This document shows, piece after piece, positions 1-8,165 of a DNA stretch of 64,000 nt (position 1 is its first letter; every line of letters begins with the position of its first letter). The notes under the pieces were generated by a model. It saw only the letters and a list, made by a program, of their open reading frames with translations, had not been told where the DNA came from and did not search any database. The DNA comes from Pseudarthrobacter sulfonivorans (lineage in GTDB: Bacteria > Actinomycetota > Actinomycetes > Actinomycetales > Micrococcaceae), in contig NZ_JACXBW010000003.1 in NCBI RefSeq assembly GCF_014712225.1, positions 367,640 through 431,639 of the forward strand. The letters run 5' to 3'. A program made the position numbers and the translations under genes.

Positions 1-163
1 CGAAGATCTCGGCCGCCAGGCCCACTTCTTCGATAAGCCCGGCGGTGTACTCGGCGGCCGCGCGCTCCCCCGGTCCGGAACCGTCACCGTAGTTCGAGGT
101 GTCTATCCGAATGAGTTCCTGGCAGATCCGGACAACTTCATCCTCGGCGCGGGTGTCAGACAT
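1..163 (-). CDS. M20-family metallopeptidase/deacylase, N-terminal fragment
   Basis: This is the first 54 codons of a gene that runs off the left edge on the minus strand. The product begins MSDTRAEDEVVRICQELIRI and continues through IDTSNYGDGSGPGE and AAEYTAGLIEEVGLAAEIF. That pattern (helix, then RIDTSN, then GPGE..A and a helix) is the usual N-terminus of M20/M25/M40 zinc dipeptidases and deacylases. The metal ligands lie further along the protein and are outside the window. The ATG at 163 is preceded on its strand by a GGAG-like ribosome site (AAGGAGTTTCC). The family call is reasonably safe; substrate cannot be judged. Confidence 0.75.
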   Translation of the reverse strand, partial: MSDTRAEDEVVRICQELIRIDTSNYGDGSGPGERAAAEYTAGLIEEVGLAAEIF

Positions 164-239
164 GGAAACTCCTTGGGCGATGGGAAGGCTGCAAAGGACC
201 TGGGTTTTTGTGTGCCTTCAGCCTACCCATCAGCCCCGA

Positions 240-270
240 TTGGATGTTTCCGGAAAAGTCGTGTTAGAGT
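240..270 (+). promoter_or_regulatory. Candidate promoter of tRNA-Leu
   Basis: A TTGGAT (-35, 240-245) and TAGAGT (-10, 265-270) pair separated by 19 nt lies about 65 nt before the tRNA. The spacing is slightly long and no transcription start is known, so this is a candidate only. Confidence 0.35.
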
Positions 271-334
271 CTTTCTCGCTGCTTCGGAGAAAAGCGAAAC
301 GCTGAAAGGCGGAACGAACTCCGGATTACCACCT

Positions 335-417
335 GCGCGGGTGGCGGAATGGCAGACGCGCTAGCTTGAGGTGCTAGTCCTCGAAAGGGGGTGGGGGTTC
401 AAGTCCCCCTCCGCGCA
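335..417 (+). tRNA. tRNA-Leu, anticodon GAG
   Basis: The cloverleaf can be drawn by hand. Acceptor GCGCGGG pairs with TCCGCGC, with discriminator A at 417. The anticodon stem is CTAGC/GCTAG with loop TTGAGGT and anticodon GAG at 368-370, reading CUC/CUU. There is a long class II variable arm (CCTCGAAAGGGGG) and a T arm GGGGGTTCAAGTCCCCC. The length of 83 nt and the long variable arm fit leucine tRNA. The 3' CCA is not encoded. A strong terminator follows directly, so it is probably a single-gene transcript. Confidence 0.95.
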
Positions 418-429
418 CAAACGGGAAAA

Positions 430-461
430 CCCCTGGAATCCAACGATTCCAGGGGTTTTTT
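430..461 (+). terminator. Rho-independent terminator of tRNA-Leu
   Basis: There is a perfect 11-bp stem (CCCCTGGAATC / GATTCCAGGGG) with a CAAC loop followed by a run of six T. It starts 13 nt after the tRNA. Confidence 0.9.
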
Positions 462-683
462 CTGTCTCCACCCACGCGAGCTCCGTTTTCACCCACGCGG
501 ATGCTGAAAAGCGACACCTGTGGGCCGATCCACCGCACATAGTGCGCATGTGGCAGAAGGCGGACTCAGCGGACAGCGCCAAATTTCTGCTCACGGTCCT
601 CAAAGCGCACGCTCGCGGAGCGCCGGGATACCGTGCGCGCCATGTGGGATTCTTCCTCGGCCAGGGTCCTTCCAGGCCACGAA
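462..683. other. Intergenic stretch without a recognisable gene
   Basis: Between the tRNA terminator and the hairpin of the next minus-strand gene, I see no reading frame with a plausible start, ribosome site and protein-like composition. Overlapping frames on both strands are short and of shuffled composition. CACCCACGCG occurs twice (about 470 and 491), which I could not assign to a function. Confidence 0.5.
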
Positions 684-716
684 GAGGGCCCTGCTGTCAG
701 TGACGGGGGGGCCCTC
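684..716 (-). terminator. Hairpin downstream of the minus-strand membrane protein gene
   Basis: GAGGGCCC (684-691) pairs with GGGCCCTC (709-716). It lies 22 nt beyond the stop of the gene ending at 739. There is no clear T run, so termination is inferred from position. Confidence 0.45.
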
Positions 717-738
717 ATTTCGAACACTTTGTGAACGG

Positions 739-1614
739 TCAGTGACCGTCGGGCCGGACCATACCGTCGTCGCCGCGGAACTCGGATTCGGCAGCGAAAG
801 TGGGTGCCGCGGTGTTCGCCGGGGCGCGTTCTGCCTGCCGGCGCTGCGCGCGGTGATCCTCGAGCCGGGAGCGGACCGCGGCGACAAGGCTGCGGGCCAC
901 GACGGCCGGGTTCCACGCTTCGGCTGCGGCCAGCTTCCCCTCGTCGGTGCCCGCGGCCCGGCGCTTGAGCTGCCAGATGGCGGTCAGGCCGACGGCGGTC
1001 CAGAGCAGCAACTCGACGATGCCGGGCAGGAACGCGAGCAGGTCGACTAGGAAGGAGACCAGCACGACGCCGGCGACTGCTGCCACCCCCACCATCAGGA
1101 GCTTGGTGTCGAAGGACCCGCTGCCCTGGCCGGCTCCGGCCGCGCGCCGGGTGGGGTCGCCTGATACCGCAGCTGGACGGCCGGAGCCCGCGTAGGGTGA
1201 GGTGTCCGCGGGCTGTCCCGTCATCGGCGCGTAGGCCGGCTGGGCAGGGGCGGCGGTATTACCTTGCTCGGCGGGGTTTCCATACGCCTGGTACCCGCCC
1301 CCGGCCGCGATATCCTGGCGCTTGCGCAGCAGAATACCTGTGATCAGTGCGGCAATGCCGAGGATCATGAGGACAGCCATGATGATGGTCATGGTGTTGG
1401 CGTAGGTGGTGCAACGGCCGCCGGAGAGCAGGTTCACGAAGGACTGGCCGGTGGTGGTGCCCCCGGTGAGGCTTTGAAGTGCCGACGGGCAAAGGCCGGA
1501 GTAGCCGCCCTCGCTGTACGGAACGAGCCCGGCAATAACCCCCGCGACGATAAGGGCGCCGCCTCCCACGTAGCTGGTGACTCTGCCGAAAATACGGCCG
1601 GTTTGAACTGTCAT
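739..1614 (-). CDS. Hypothetical membrane protein with four predicted TM helices
   Basis: This is a 291-residue protein starting MTVQTGRIFGRVTSYVGGG. The ATG at 1614 is chosen because GGGGGAAACC lies directly upstream; a longer in-frame start adds an unlikely, arginine-rich leader. Visible parts are a hydrophobic segment near residues 11-30, a short outside loop with two Cys (GLCPSAL and GGRCTTY), a second helix (about 75-97) ending in LLRKRQ, and a Gly/Pro/Ala/Tyr-rich low-complexity linker. A hydrophobic pair follows at about 165-210, then a charged tail. I recognise no family. The two Cys in the external loop could form a disulfide. Function is unknown; neighbours give no clue. Confidence 0.7.
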   Translation of the reverse strand: MTVQTGRIFGRVTSYVGGGALIVAGVIAGLVPYSEGGYSGLCPSALQSLTGGTTTGQSFVNLLSGGRCTTYANTMTIIMAVLMILGIAALITGILLRKRQDIAAGGGYQAYGNPAEQGNTAAPAQPAYAPMTGQPADTSPYAGSGRPAAVSGDPTRRAAGAGQGSGSFDTKLLMVGVAAVAGVVLVSFLVDLLAFLPGIVELLLWTAVGLTAIWQLKRRAAGTDEGKLAAAEAWNPAVVARSLVAAVRSRLEDHRAQRRQAERAPANTAAPTFAAESEFRGDDGMVRPDGH

Positions 1615-1709
1615 GGTTTCCCCCAATGATGCCGCCCCCATTGGGCGCTGAGGGTTATCGTATCGGCGTTTTGTCCATCGACGGCAGTAATTGACCGAAC
1701 ATTGCGGGG

Positions 1710-1931
1710 GTGGCGCTCCCGGCCGTGTTCCTGCTCCATCCACGCCCGTGCGAGGAGCCCGTCCATGGATCTCCGCACGCCGCAAATACTCTCAACGTCG
1801 GCGGCCGGCCTGTCGTGTTCGATTTCGCTGCAGCGCCCGAGCTGCGGAGGATCGCCGCCGACATCGTTAGTCTCCATCGCGAACACGCCGCTCCTGCAGA
1901 TTCGCCGGCACGGGTCTTGGCCGCGGCTTAG
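1710..1931 (+). CDS. Possible small ORF, 73 codons, unrecognised
   Basis: This GTG-started frame encodes VALPAVFLLHPRP... and ends in GGRPVVFDFAAAPELRRIAADIV followed by a short Ala/Pro-rich tail. The second half reads like a real helical protein end. The G-rich stretch right before the GTG could act as a ribosome site. It fills an otherwise empty 326-nt gap between a divergent gene and the next plus-strand gene. It may be a small gene, a remnant, or chance. I do not recognise it. Confidence 0.25.
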   Translation: MALPAVFLLHPRPCEEPVHGSPHAANTLNVGGRPVVFDFAAAPELRRIAADIVSLHREHAAPADSPARVLAAA

Positions 1932-1940
1932 GCTGGATCC

Positions 1941-2522
1941 ATGCCGCCCTCCCCCGTACCCTCGCCGCTGAGCCCCTTGGCTCTGGACTGGTGGCAGAAC
2001 GTTGCGCTTTTCAGCCCGGCAGCCGTACTTCTGGCCGCCGTGCTGGCTGCGCTGATCAACTGGCGGATCCTGAGGCAGCGCACCAAGGCAGACAACACGG
2101 CGCTGGAACAGAAGCGGGAGGCCGATCGGAGAGCCCTCGAGCAGAAGACGGCCGCCGACAACCGGGCCGAATGGTGGAGGCGGGCCCAATGGGCGCTGGA
2201 CAGCTCACTGTCAGACGACCCGGGCCGCGCCAAGCTTGGGCTGGGAATCATGACCGTGCTGGCCGCGAACCCGCCAGGCCCGGACGAAGTCCGCATCACC
2301 ACTATCGCCTGGGAGGACCCGCTCCAGGTCGCCGAAGATGATGTCGCTGATGAAGGTCCCGTCGACACTCTTGAGAACCCGCTGGCCACCTACACCACCC
2401 CTGGAACGGTGCCTGCGGCCAGGCCCGGCGGGAGGCTCTTCGAAAGCCTTGAACCCCGGGGCGGTGTGGACGGTGAGCCGAAACCGGGCGACAATGGATC
2501 AACGACCGACGAAAAGGAGTAG
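1941..2522 (+). CDS. Hypothetical single-pass membrane protein with coiled-coil segment
   Basis: This 193-residue protein has one strong hydrophobic segment (about residues 21-42, VALFSPAAVLLAAVLAALIN). A highly charged heptad-like stretch follows (about 45-75, rich in E, K, R, A with LEQK repeated), which looks like a coiled coil. Then comes a small folded part (WWRRAQWALDSSL...GLGIMTVLAANP) and an acidic, disordered C-terminus ending DEKE. It is followed after 3 nt by a 78-codon gene, so the two are probably co-transcribed. The layout is like small phage- or defence-associated membrane anchors, but no family is recognisable. Confidence 0.6.
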   Translation: MPPSPVPSPLSPLALDWWQNVALFSPAAVLLAAVLAALINWRILRQRTKADNTALEQKREADRRALEQKTAADNRAEWWRRAQWALDSSLSDDPGRAKLGLGIMTVLAANPPGPDEVRITTIAWEDPLQVAEDDVADEGPVDTLENPLATYTTPGTVPAARPGGRLFESLEPRGGVDGEPKPGDNGSTTDEKE

Positions 2523-2525
2523 TGG

Positions 2526-2762
2526 ATGATGACTGCCCAGGAATCCGACGCCGGGCACAACTCCGCCTCCACGGCCGAGGGCCAGGCGGCGCACCGCGCC
2601 GACGCTCCAGAACCGAAGAGACATCGCGCCGCCTCCTATGACCGCGGGGTTCAGATTGCGGCCGCCCGCCTTCGCCTCGTCACGGACAGCCAGCTCGGGC
2701 TGGTAACACCCGACTGGGTCAAGGAACTGGCTGCCGGCAAGCCCCGCACCCGCGTCTCCTAA
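2526..2762 (+). CDS. Small hypothetical protein
   Basis: This is a 78-residue soluble protein, beginning MMTAQESDAG, with a disordered charged first half and a helical second half (RGVQIAAARLRLVTDSQLGL then TPDWVKELAAG). The GAAAAGGAG ribosome site lies in the end of the upstream gene, whose stop is 3 nt away, which indicates translational coupling. Nothing identifies the function. Confidence 0.5.
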   Translation: MMTAQESDAGHNSASTAEGQAAHRADAPEPKRHRAASYDRGVQIAAARLRLVTDSQLGLVTPDWVKELAAGKPRTRVS

Positions 2763-2921
2763 GCAGGCAGGCATCCCGGTGCTGTTGGCTCGTATCCGCT
2801 GCAGTTTGCGACGCCCTCATCCAGAGCCGGACTCCATCGCGCCCGCCCGTCGCCCGGCATCCGTCGGCCCAGAGGACCGGAAAGTTTAGATCGCTGTGAA
2901 CACGGCACGGATTACCGCGGA

Positions 2922-3114
2922 TTCCCTTGGCTGACCGTCAGAACGCCAGGACCTGCGGGACGACGTCGTCAACTCAGCCCTGCTGACAGCGCTTCAGCAC
3001 ACGGGCGTTGACATCGCCGCCAGCGCGGCCCTGTCGCGCAGGTGGAACCACGTCCGTTACGTCGCCTCGGTGCCCAAGGATCTGCGCAGTAACTACGCGG
3101 ATCCACGGACGTAA
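2922..3114 (+). pseudogene. Decayed fragment similar to the C-terminus of the next gene
   Basis: Frame 2941-3114 encodes a stretch starting ERQDLRDDVVNSALLTALQH and ends in TAA, with no start codon. Just upstream, in a different frame, lies FPWL (2922-2933). Together these match the C-terminal part of the following gene, where PWLSELREDIVNATLVSILQ is found. The order of features is the same, but a frameshift separates FPWL from RDDVVN and no 5' part remains. The most economical reading is a broken duplicate of the downstream membrane protein gene. The rest of the gap (2763-2921) shows no gene. Confidence 0.55.
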
Positions 3115-3238
3115 CGAATCTGACGGCTCGCATCCCGCGGGCCGCCATAATGCACAATTGTTTTTGGGCGCCAACAACGTCGCCCGGCCAAGAATGCATC
3201 AACGACGAAGCACCACTGGCCGCCATTTTGGGGGGAAC

Positions 3239-3955
3239 ATGAAAAACGAATACCATCTCGCGGACGGCTCGCCACGCTACGGGCATCGTAACGAGGCGTC
3301 ATCTGCCGGACATGCAGCTCCGGCCGCCACCGTCCGTGTCGAGGACGCAGCCGAAGGTGCGGCCCGTCTGAGCCTGGATGACATGGCCGCGGCCATCAAC
3401 CGCCGGCTGGGCAGTGCCTGGGCGGACGCACCTGACCCGGCCGTTGCCTCGCTCCGCAAGGACCACCCGGAGGAGCTGGCCGCGGCCCGTGCCCTCGTCA
3501 AGCTGCACCTGGGCTCCCAGAGGCAGTGGCGGTTCAGGGCCCAGGCCGTCCGGGACAAGCAGTTGGAGGGCGTGGTGGCCCGTCGGAAGGCCTCCGGCAG
3601 CGCCTTGGAGATCCTCGTGATGCGACTGGGGCTGATGGCCGTCTTGATTGCCCTCCCGGCCTATATCGTCGTTACCGATCGGGACAACATCGTGAAGCTC
3701 CTCGTGGTCGGTGCGCTTTGCCTCGCGGGGGCCTTTGCCGGCGGACATTTCCTGACCGTCCGGGCGCGCGTCCCGGTGATGCCGGACATCCGCGGTCCAT
3801 GGCTGAGCGAGCTCCGCGAGGACATCGTCAACGCGACTCTGGTGTCCATCCTGCAGAACAAAGGTGATCTCGAACCCCGCGTTGTGGCAGCAGGCCGGCG
3901 AGGTTGGGAAGGCATCCAGGCGGCATCAAAGGCCGCTGCAGCGATTCAGAGCTGA
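3239..3955 (+). CDS. Hypothetical membrane protein with two TM helices
   Basis: This 238-residue protein starts MKNEYHLADGSPRYGHR. I chose the ATG at 3239 because GGGGGG sits 5 nt upstream; the frame continues farther upstream but without a ribosome site. The first half is charged and helical (LDDMAAAINRRLGSAW, then a KLHLGSQRQWRFR basic stretch). Two hydrophobic helices follow (about residues 130-150 and 155-175), then a cytosolic tail with PWLSELREDIVNATLVSILQ. That tail is the region duplicated in broken form immediately upstream. No family is recognised. Confidence 0.65.
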   Translation: MKNEYHLADGSPRYGHRNEASSAGHAAPAATVRVEDAAEGAARLSLDDMAAAINRRLGSAWADAPDPAVASLRKDHPEELAAARALVKLHLGSQRQWRFRAQAVRDKQLEGVVARRKASGSALEILVMRLGLMAVLIALPAYIVVTDRDNIVKLLVVGALCLAGAFAGGHFLTVRARVPVMPDIRGPWLSELREDIVNATLVSILQNKGDLEPRVVAAGRRGWEGIQAASKAAAAIQS

Positions 3956-4165
3956 CAAAGCCCGGCGTCGAAGCCCCCGAGCGACGATCGCGCAGGGCGG
4001 TATCTGCCGCGTGCCGAAAAGTGTCCAGGTACGAAGGGAGCGTACTGGGGCTGACGTACTGCTGCGCGAAAGGGGCGCCCATGGCGCATACGGCAGCGGG
4101 CGGTCCGTACGCGGCTCGTTGCCGGGCCGGCCCCCACCATGCGGGGGAATGGCCGTTGAGGTCTT

Positions 4166-5296
4166 CTAGCGGACTTGGACCTGGACTCGGTCGACCTTCC
4201 AGATGCCGCTGTCCAATTTCATGTTGACTTTGGCGTACTGGATCTCGTCGTCATCTGCCGTCTTTACCGAGGTCACGCGCTCGGCCTCCGATTTGCTGAC
4301 CGGCTGGCCGTCGCGCATGTACTGGCCGGTGAAGGTGCAACTGAGGTAGCCCTGCTCCAGAGACACTGAGGTCTGTTGGTGCATGGGGCAGTACATGGCC
4401 GTGACCTGGTAGGTGTAGCCGGCGTTGCGGGCCGGGTATTGACCGGTCCCCCAGTCGGTCTGGTCCTTGTTCAGCTCGCGGTAGCTGGCGGTGATGATGT
4501 TCTTCTCGAACAGTTCCTCGTAGACCGACGTTGGGGTCTCGTGCACCGGCGACGCGGCGTTCAGGATTTCCGGGAGAGCTGTGTAGGCCCGAAGCCGCGC
4601 AACCTTCTCTTCCGGGGTGGTAATGGACTCGACGTACTGGCTCATCGGGTCCTTCTCCCATTCCATCGTGCCGAGCGGCGCCAGCGCGGCGGGGGCATAC
4701 GTGGGCTCAGGGGTCACGCTGACATGGACAGCCCGCGTGCCATCCGAGGCGTTGTACGCCGCCTCGTACTGGACCTCGACCCCGGGCGCGCGCCCCGTAC
4801 CCAGGTCGTTTCTCTCGGAGAAGTCCGCGACCTTGGTGATGGCCTCGATCCACCGGGACGTGGCGTAGCCCGGGATCCCGTACTTCTTGATGCCGTCGTT
4901 GAGCATCGCATAATAGGCGTCGTTGGAATCAGCTGTGATGGTGTAGTTGATCTCGGTGACGTCCACGCCGCCGTCGGAGACGCTGAAGTGAAGGGACTTG
5001 GTCCTGGCTTCCACTACCCCCTTCGGTCCGACGATTTTGAGTTCGATGCCATCGGGGGCGTCGATGCTGGCGCTCTTAGCGGTACTGTCCAGACCGGCGG
5101 CGCCCCGGGTGAGCTTTCCGGAGCGCATGTCCAGAACTGCTATCTTCGTTTCCTTGATCTGGTCCATGCCGGGGGCATCCAGCGTCGAATAGAAGGGCTT
5201 TGTGTCCAGCGGCCCGTCACCTCCGCTTCCAGGGGACTGGGCGCAGCCGGCCAGCAGCAGTGGGACGAGCAGGAGCAGGGCGGCAGAGCGTTTCAA
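4166..5296 (-). CDS. Secreted lipoprotein, unknown function
   Basis: This is a 376-residue protein with a clear type II signal peptide: MKRS, a hydrophobic core, and lipobox LLAGC with the acylated Cys at 18. The start codon is TTG at 5296 with GGGGG a few nt upstream. The mature protein has a Gly/Ser linker (SPGSGGDG) and mixed beta-rich sequence, with two Cys late in the protein (MYCPMHQQ and LSCTFTG), possibly a disulfide. The end (DSGIWKVDRVQVQVR) resembles NTF2-like or lumazine-binding-like accessory domains in which an equation-style strand ends the protein, but that is only an impression. The next gene upstream on the same strand is also a lipoprotein. Confidence 0.75.
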   Translation of the reverse strand: MKRSAALLLLVPLLLAGCAQSPGSGGDGPLDTKPFYSTLDAPGMDQIKETKIAVLDMRSGKLTRGAAGLDSTAKSASIDAPDGIELKIVGPKGVVEARTKSLHFSVSDGGVDVTEINYTITADSNDAYYAMLNDGIKKYGIPGYATSRWIEAITKVADFSERNDLGTGRAPGVEVQYEAAYNASDGTRAVHVSVTPEPTYAPAALAPLGTMEWEKDPMSQYVESITTPEEKVARLRAYTALPEILNAASPVHETPTSVYEELFEKNIITASYRELNKDQTDWGTGQYPARNAGYTYQVTAMYCPMHQQTSVSLEQGYLSCTFTGQYMRDGQPVSKSEAERVTSVKTADDDEIQYAKVNMKLDSGIWKVDRVQVQVR

Positions 5297-5543
5297 GATT
5301 CCCCCAAGGAAGTTTGCGGCCGGACCGGGTCAGTTTATGTGTCATCTGTCCCGAAATATGCGTAGGCGTGTCGTACCGCTCGCGCGTCGGAGGCTTTCAG
5401 GAACGACGACCTCTAGCCACCACGGTGTACTTCCCTTGCAGTCCCAGCTACTGGCCGTGTCCAAGTATGGCGCCAGAGAGGAGTCCCTTCGGGCGGCATG
5501 CGGACCATGTGTGCGGAATCACGGCACCGCTCCCGGGCACAAA

Positions 5544-5580
5544 GAAGCGCCTTGGCAGCGGGTGGCTGCCAAGGCGCTTC
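5544..5580 (-). terminator. Strong terminator of the 479-aa lipoprotein gene
   Basis: There is a perfect 16-bp stem (GAAGCGCCTTGGCAGC with GCTGCCAAGGCGCTTC) around a 5-nt loop, 12 nt past the stop codon. On the minus strand it is followed by TTTGTG. This separates the two lipoprotein genes transcriptionally. Confidence 0.8.
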
Positions 5581-5592
5581 GCTGCCGCTGGG

Positions 5593-7032
5593 TTATTTCT
5601 TGGCGAACGTCAGCTGGATGGCCGTGATCGGGTAGTCCAGGCTTGTCGTTGCCGGCGCGCCCTTGTCCATGTTGCGTTGAAGGGTGCCTGCCGAGTGCAC
5701 CTTGTAGTCGACGGTGAAATCGGTTGCGGCAGCCGGCACTTCGAAGACCAGATTGAATGTCGCCCGACCGTTCGAGGAGAGGATCTTGTCGTTATCCATG
5801 CTCTTGGCTTCGACAGTGAACTTTTCACCGCTGACGTTGGAGACGGACGCCGCATTGACGTTCAGCGCGGTGTCGTAGTAGCTGTTTGCCCTGGAGTTCT
5901 CGCTGGGAAAATTCACGCTCTTGCCGAGGAACTTTGTGCTCCCCGCGCGTGCAGTGCCGGACACGACCAGCCACGCCTTGCCTTCGGCGGCCCACCCGTT
6001 CTTTTCGTCGTACGGTGTCCGGGTCGCCGTCAAAGCATCCGAAGAGAATTGGGTGTACACGCCGTCCTTGGTGTGATCGCCTATTTCGAGGTCAGCGGGT
6101 TTGGCACCCTTCGCCGTGCCGGTCACACCGTCGTAGTACGCAGTGGCAGTGGTGGTGAGATTGCCGTCAGCGAGGGATACAGTCTGCGTCAATCCTTCGT
6201 AGGTGATGGCTAGGGCGAGGTCTTTACCGTCGCCGGGCACCGCCATGGTCACGGTACCGGAGCGCAGGACGCCGATCGGATAGTTTTTCCCGCCGGAGGT
6301 GAAGGCCAGGGTGGTCTTCGGCTGTGCAGGTTCGGAGTTCCCGTAGAAGGTGGTGCCCGTGGAGGCCTTGATGCTGGTGAAGTCCACGGTGGCCTTCCCG
6401 AACCTGTTGCCGTCACCGGCCTTCAAACGGTCCGAGGCTCCACCGGTGCGGTCGCTGATCTTGACGCTGCTGACCTTGATGGCCCCGTCAGGGGTCACTA
6501 CCTGTGTTCCGGAGCCGCTGCCGCTTGTGGAGGATGAGTCCCAAATGGCCTGTTCGGCGGTTGCGGCCTTCGTGTCCGGTTCGGGCAGGTCGGTTTTGTC
6601 CGAGGCTTTCTTGCCGTCGGCGCGGTACAGGGAGGTATTGGCGCCCGGCTGGCCCGTGCCGAAGCTGGTTCCGGAGCCGAGGATAATTTTGTCGGCGCCT
6701 TCCGGGGACCCGGAGAGCTTGACCGCATCCCAGGTGGTTTGATCCTGGCCCAGGTAGTGAACGGGGCCGCAGAGGGCGGTGTCGCCGAGGACACCCTCGG
6801 CGCCCTTCTGGACGAAGCAGCGGGAGTCATCCACGACGGTAGCTGCGATGCCGTTGGCCCGGTGTTGCGCCCAGGCGCTGTCCAGTGACTCGATGGACTT
6901 GTCCAGCTGGGAGACTTCCACGCCGCTGAACGTGTGCTTTTCTCCGCCGCAGCCAGTCAACAGGACAGATGCGAGCAGGAAGGTTCCTGCTGCGACGGCC
7001 GCCTTAGCGGCCGGGATGGATCGGATGGTCAT
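5593..7032 (-). CDS. Large secreted lipoprotein, unknown function
   Basis: This 479-residue protein has a type II signal peptide with lipobox LLTGC (acylated Cys at 28) followed by GGEKHTFSGVEV. The mature part is beta-rich, with a Ser/Gly linker in the middle (SSSTSGSGSGTQV) dividing it into an N-terminal and a larger C-terminal half. The C-terminal half has strands such as TVDYKVHSAGTL and ends ITAIQLTFAKK. Two Cys (SRCFVQK, ALCGPV) in the N-terminal half may pair. The ATG at 7032 has GAGG a few nt upstream. Composition suggests an actinobacterial cell-surface protein; function is unknown. Confidence 0.75.
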   Translation of the reverse strand: MTIRSIPAAKAAVAAGTFLLASVLLTGCGGEKHTFSGVEVSQLDKSIESLDSAWAQHRANGIAATVVDDSRCFVQKGAEGVLGDTALCGPVHYLGQDQTTWDAVKLSGSPEGADKIILGSGTSFGTGQPGANTSLYRADGKKASDKTDLPEPDTKAATAEQAIWDSSSTSGSGSGTQVVTPDGAIKVSSVKISDRTGGASDRLKAGDGNRFGKATVDFTSIKASTGTTFYGNSEPAQPKTTLAFTSGGKNYPIGVLRSGTVTMAVPGDGKDLALAITYEGLTQTVSLADGNLTTTATAYYDGVTGTAKGAKPADLEIGDHTKDGVYTQFSSDALTATRTPYDEKNGWAAEGKAWLVVSGTARAGSTKFLGKSVNFPSENSRANSYYDTALNVNAASVSNVSGEKFTVEAKSMDNDKILSSNGRATFNLVFEVPAAATDFTVDYKVHSAGTLQRNMDKGAPATTSLDYPITAIQLTFAKK

Positions 7033-8044
7033 AGAGCCTCAGATTCTGTGCAAACGGGATACATCGTGACGGGTGCATCGACCGCCATGCCGCGCATATG
7101 TACGGCGTGGTTGATCAATGTCACCGGTCAGACAGGCCCCGGCTCCGGCAGAATCCTGCCGCCCCCAAGTGAAAGTACAGCGTTTGGACTATCACTCCGT
7201 CAAGCCGCCATACTCAAGGGCCGCCCTGAACGACGGCGGGACACGCAGCGAGGACCCGCGATCACAGATGCTTTCACTTGCGTCAAAGTCCAGCCGGCGG
7301 GCGCCGGCGTAGGCCCTGATCCGGTCCCGGACCGTGTCGAATCAACGCTGCGGTTCGGGGTCAAGGAGCAGCTGCAGCCGGGCAGGCGCCGGTCGAGACT
7401 CGCGGCGACACGAATCCCATGGTGCCGGGTGGCACGATCTCCGCGCCGGCGGCGGGTGCCGCCACACCAGGTGCTCTGTCCTTCTTCTTTATGACCGCGC
7501 TTCTTTATGACCGCGACGACGGCCGAATCGATGGGGACGATCAGAGCATTCGTCGGGATCGTCGATGGATGCACTGGCACCTCTGCGGTGGCCCGTGGCC
7601 GGAGGGCGCAGGAAGAATCTGCTCCTCCTCAGCGGATCTGTCGTCGCCCCGGCCGGCATCCTGGCGGGGGTCCAGCGATGCCCCTGCCGGGGTTGCCCAT
7701 TGCGTCCCCGGTGAGACCGAACGTGGTCCGGTGGCCAGATGACCGGACCCTTGCGAGTCTGCCGGCGTCCGTCTCGGAAACCCTCAGCCGGGACGGTAGC
7801 GGGACAGGCCAGGTTGAGCGATGCGAACGGCCGGGTGACCAACGCCTCCGGCAATTTGTCCGGATTGGGGCCCTTCGGGTGGGTGGCGTCGTTGATTTGG
7901 CGTACTCTTATGGTTCTCCAGTGGAACATCCGGTAAAGAAACCCCGAATTTGAGACACTCTTGGCCCAGACACACGCAGAGGCGGGCTTCGAGTCCCTTC
8001 CGTGCCCTATGGTGCAAACCCTTGGGGGCCCTTGGATCCCGGAG
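7033..8044. other. About 1 kb without a convincing gene
   Basis: Overlapping frames exist on both strands (for example 7507-7953 on plus and 7489-7929 on minus). None has a conserved-looking product, a good ribosome site and typical codon use together. A perfect 16-bp tandem duplication sits at 7484-7515. The stretch probably holds the promoter of the lipoprotein gene at its left end and degraded sequence in the middle. A short GGGCTTCGAGTCCC at about 7984 resembles a tRNA T arm, but no cloverleaf can be built around it. Confidence 0.5.
7484..7515. repeat. Perfect 16-bp tandem duplication
   Basis: CTTCTTTATGACCGCG occurs twice head to tail (7484-7499 and 7500-7515). It looks like a recent slippage or duplication event in non-coding or decayed DNA. 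Confidence 0.9.
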
Positions 8045-8083
8045 TTTGTCTATCGCCGCCTACGGCGCCACAGACAAATTTTT
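8045..8083 (+). terminator. Bulged hairpin with T run before the DUF4193 gene
   Basis: Outer stem TTTGTCT/AGACAAA and inner stem CGCCG/CGGCG form a hairpin followed by TTTTT. It either ends a transcript from the gene-poor stretch upstream or acts as an attenuator for the gene at 8166. A second palindrome (8084-8112) follows immediately. Confidence 0.55.
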
Positions 8084-8112
8084 CCGCCAGCCTATTGGGG
8101 AATAGTAGGCGG
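8084..8112. promoter_or_regulatory. Palindrome upstream of the DUF4193 gene
   Basis: CCGCC...CTATT pairs with AATAG...GGCGG, with small bulges. A possible promoter (TTGGGG at 8095-8100, TACGTT at 8119-8124, spacer 18) overlaps it, so it could be an operator or a 5' structure. Confidence 0.35.
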
Positions 8113-8165
8113 ATGCTGTACGTTGCATACGCGACAGACGAACCAAAGAAAAGAGATACACCTAA

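Noticed and set aside
520..1050. 176-codon plus-strand ORF
   Set aside because: It mostly overlaps, on the opposite strand, the membrane protein gene ending at 739, which has hydrophobic helices and a ribosome site. The ORF has neither.
7489..7953. Overlapping ORFs on both strands in the gene-poor stretch
   Set aside because: No ribosome site, no recognisable motif, Arg/Pro/Gly-rich shuffled composition on both strands.
7975..8005. tRNA gene or attachment site
   Set aside because: GGGCTTCGAGTCCC resembles a T arm, but no acceptor, D or anticodon arm can be built around it.
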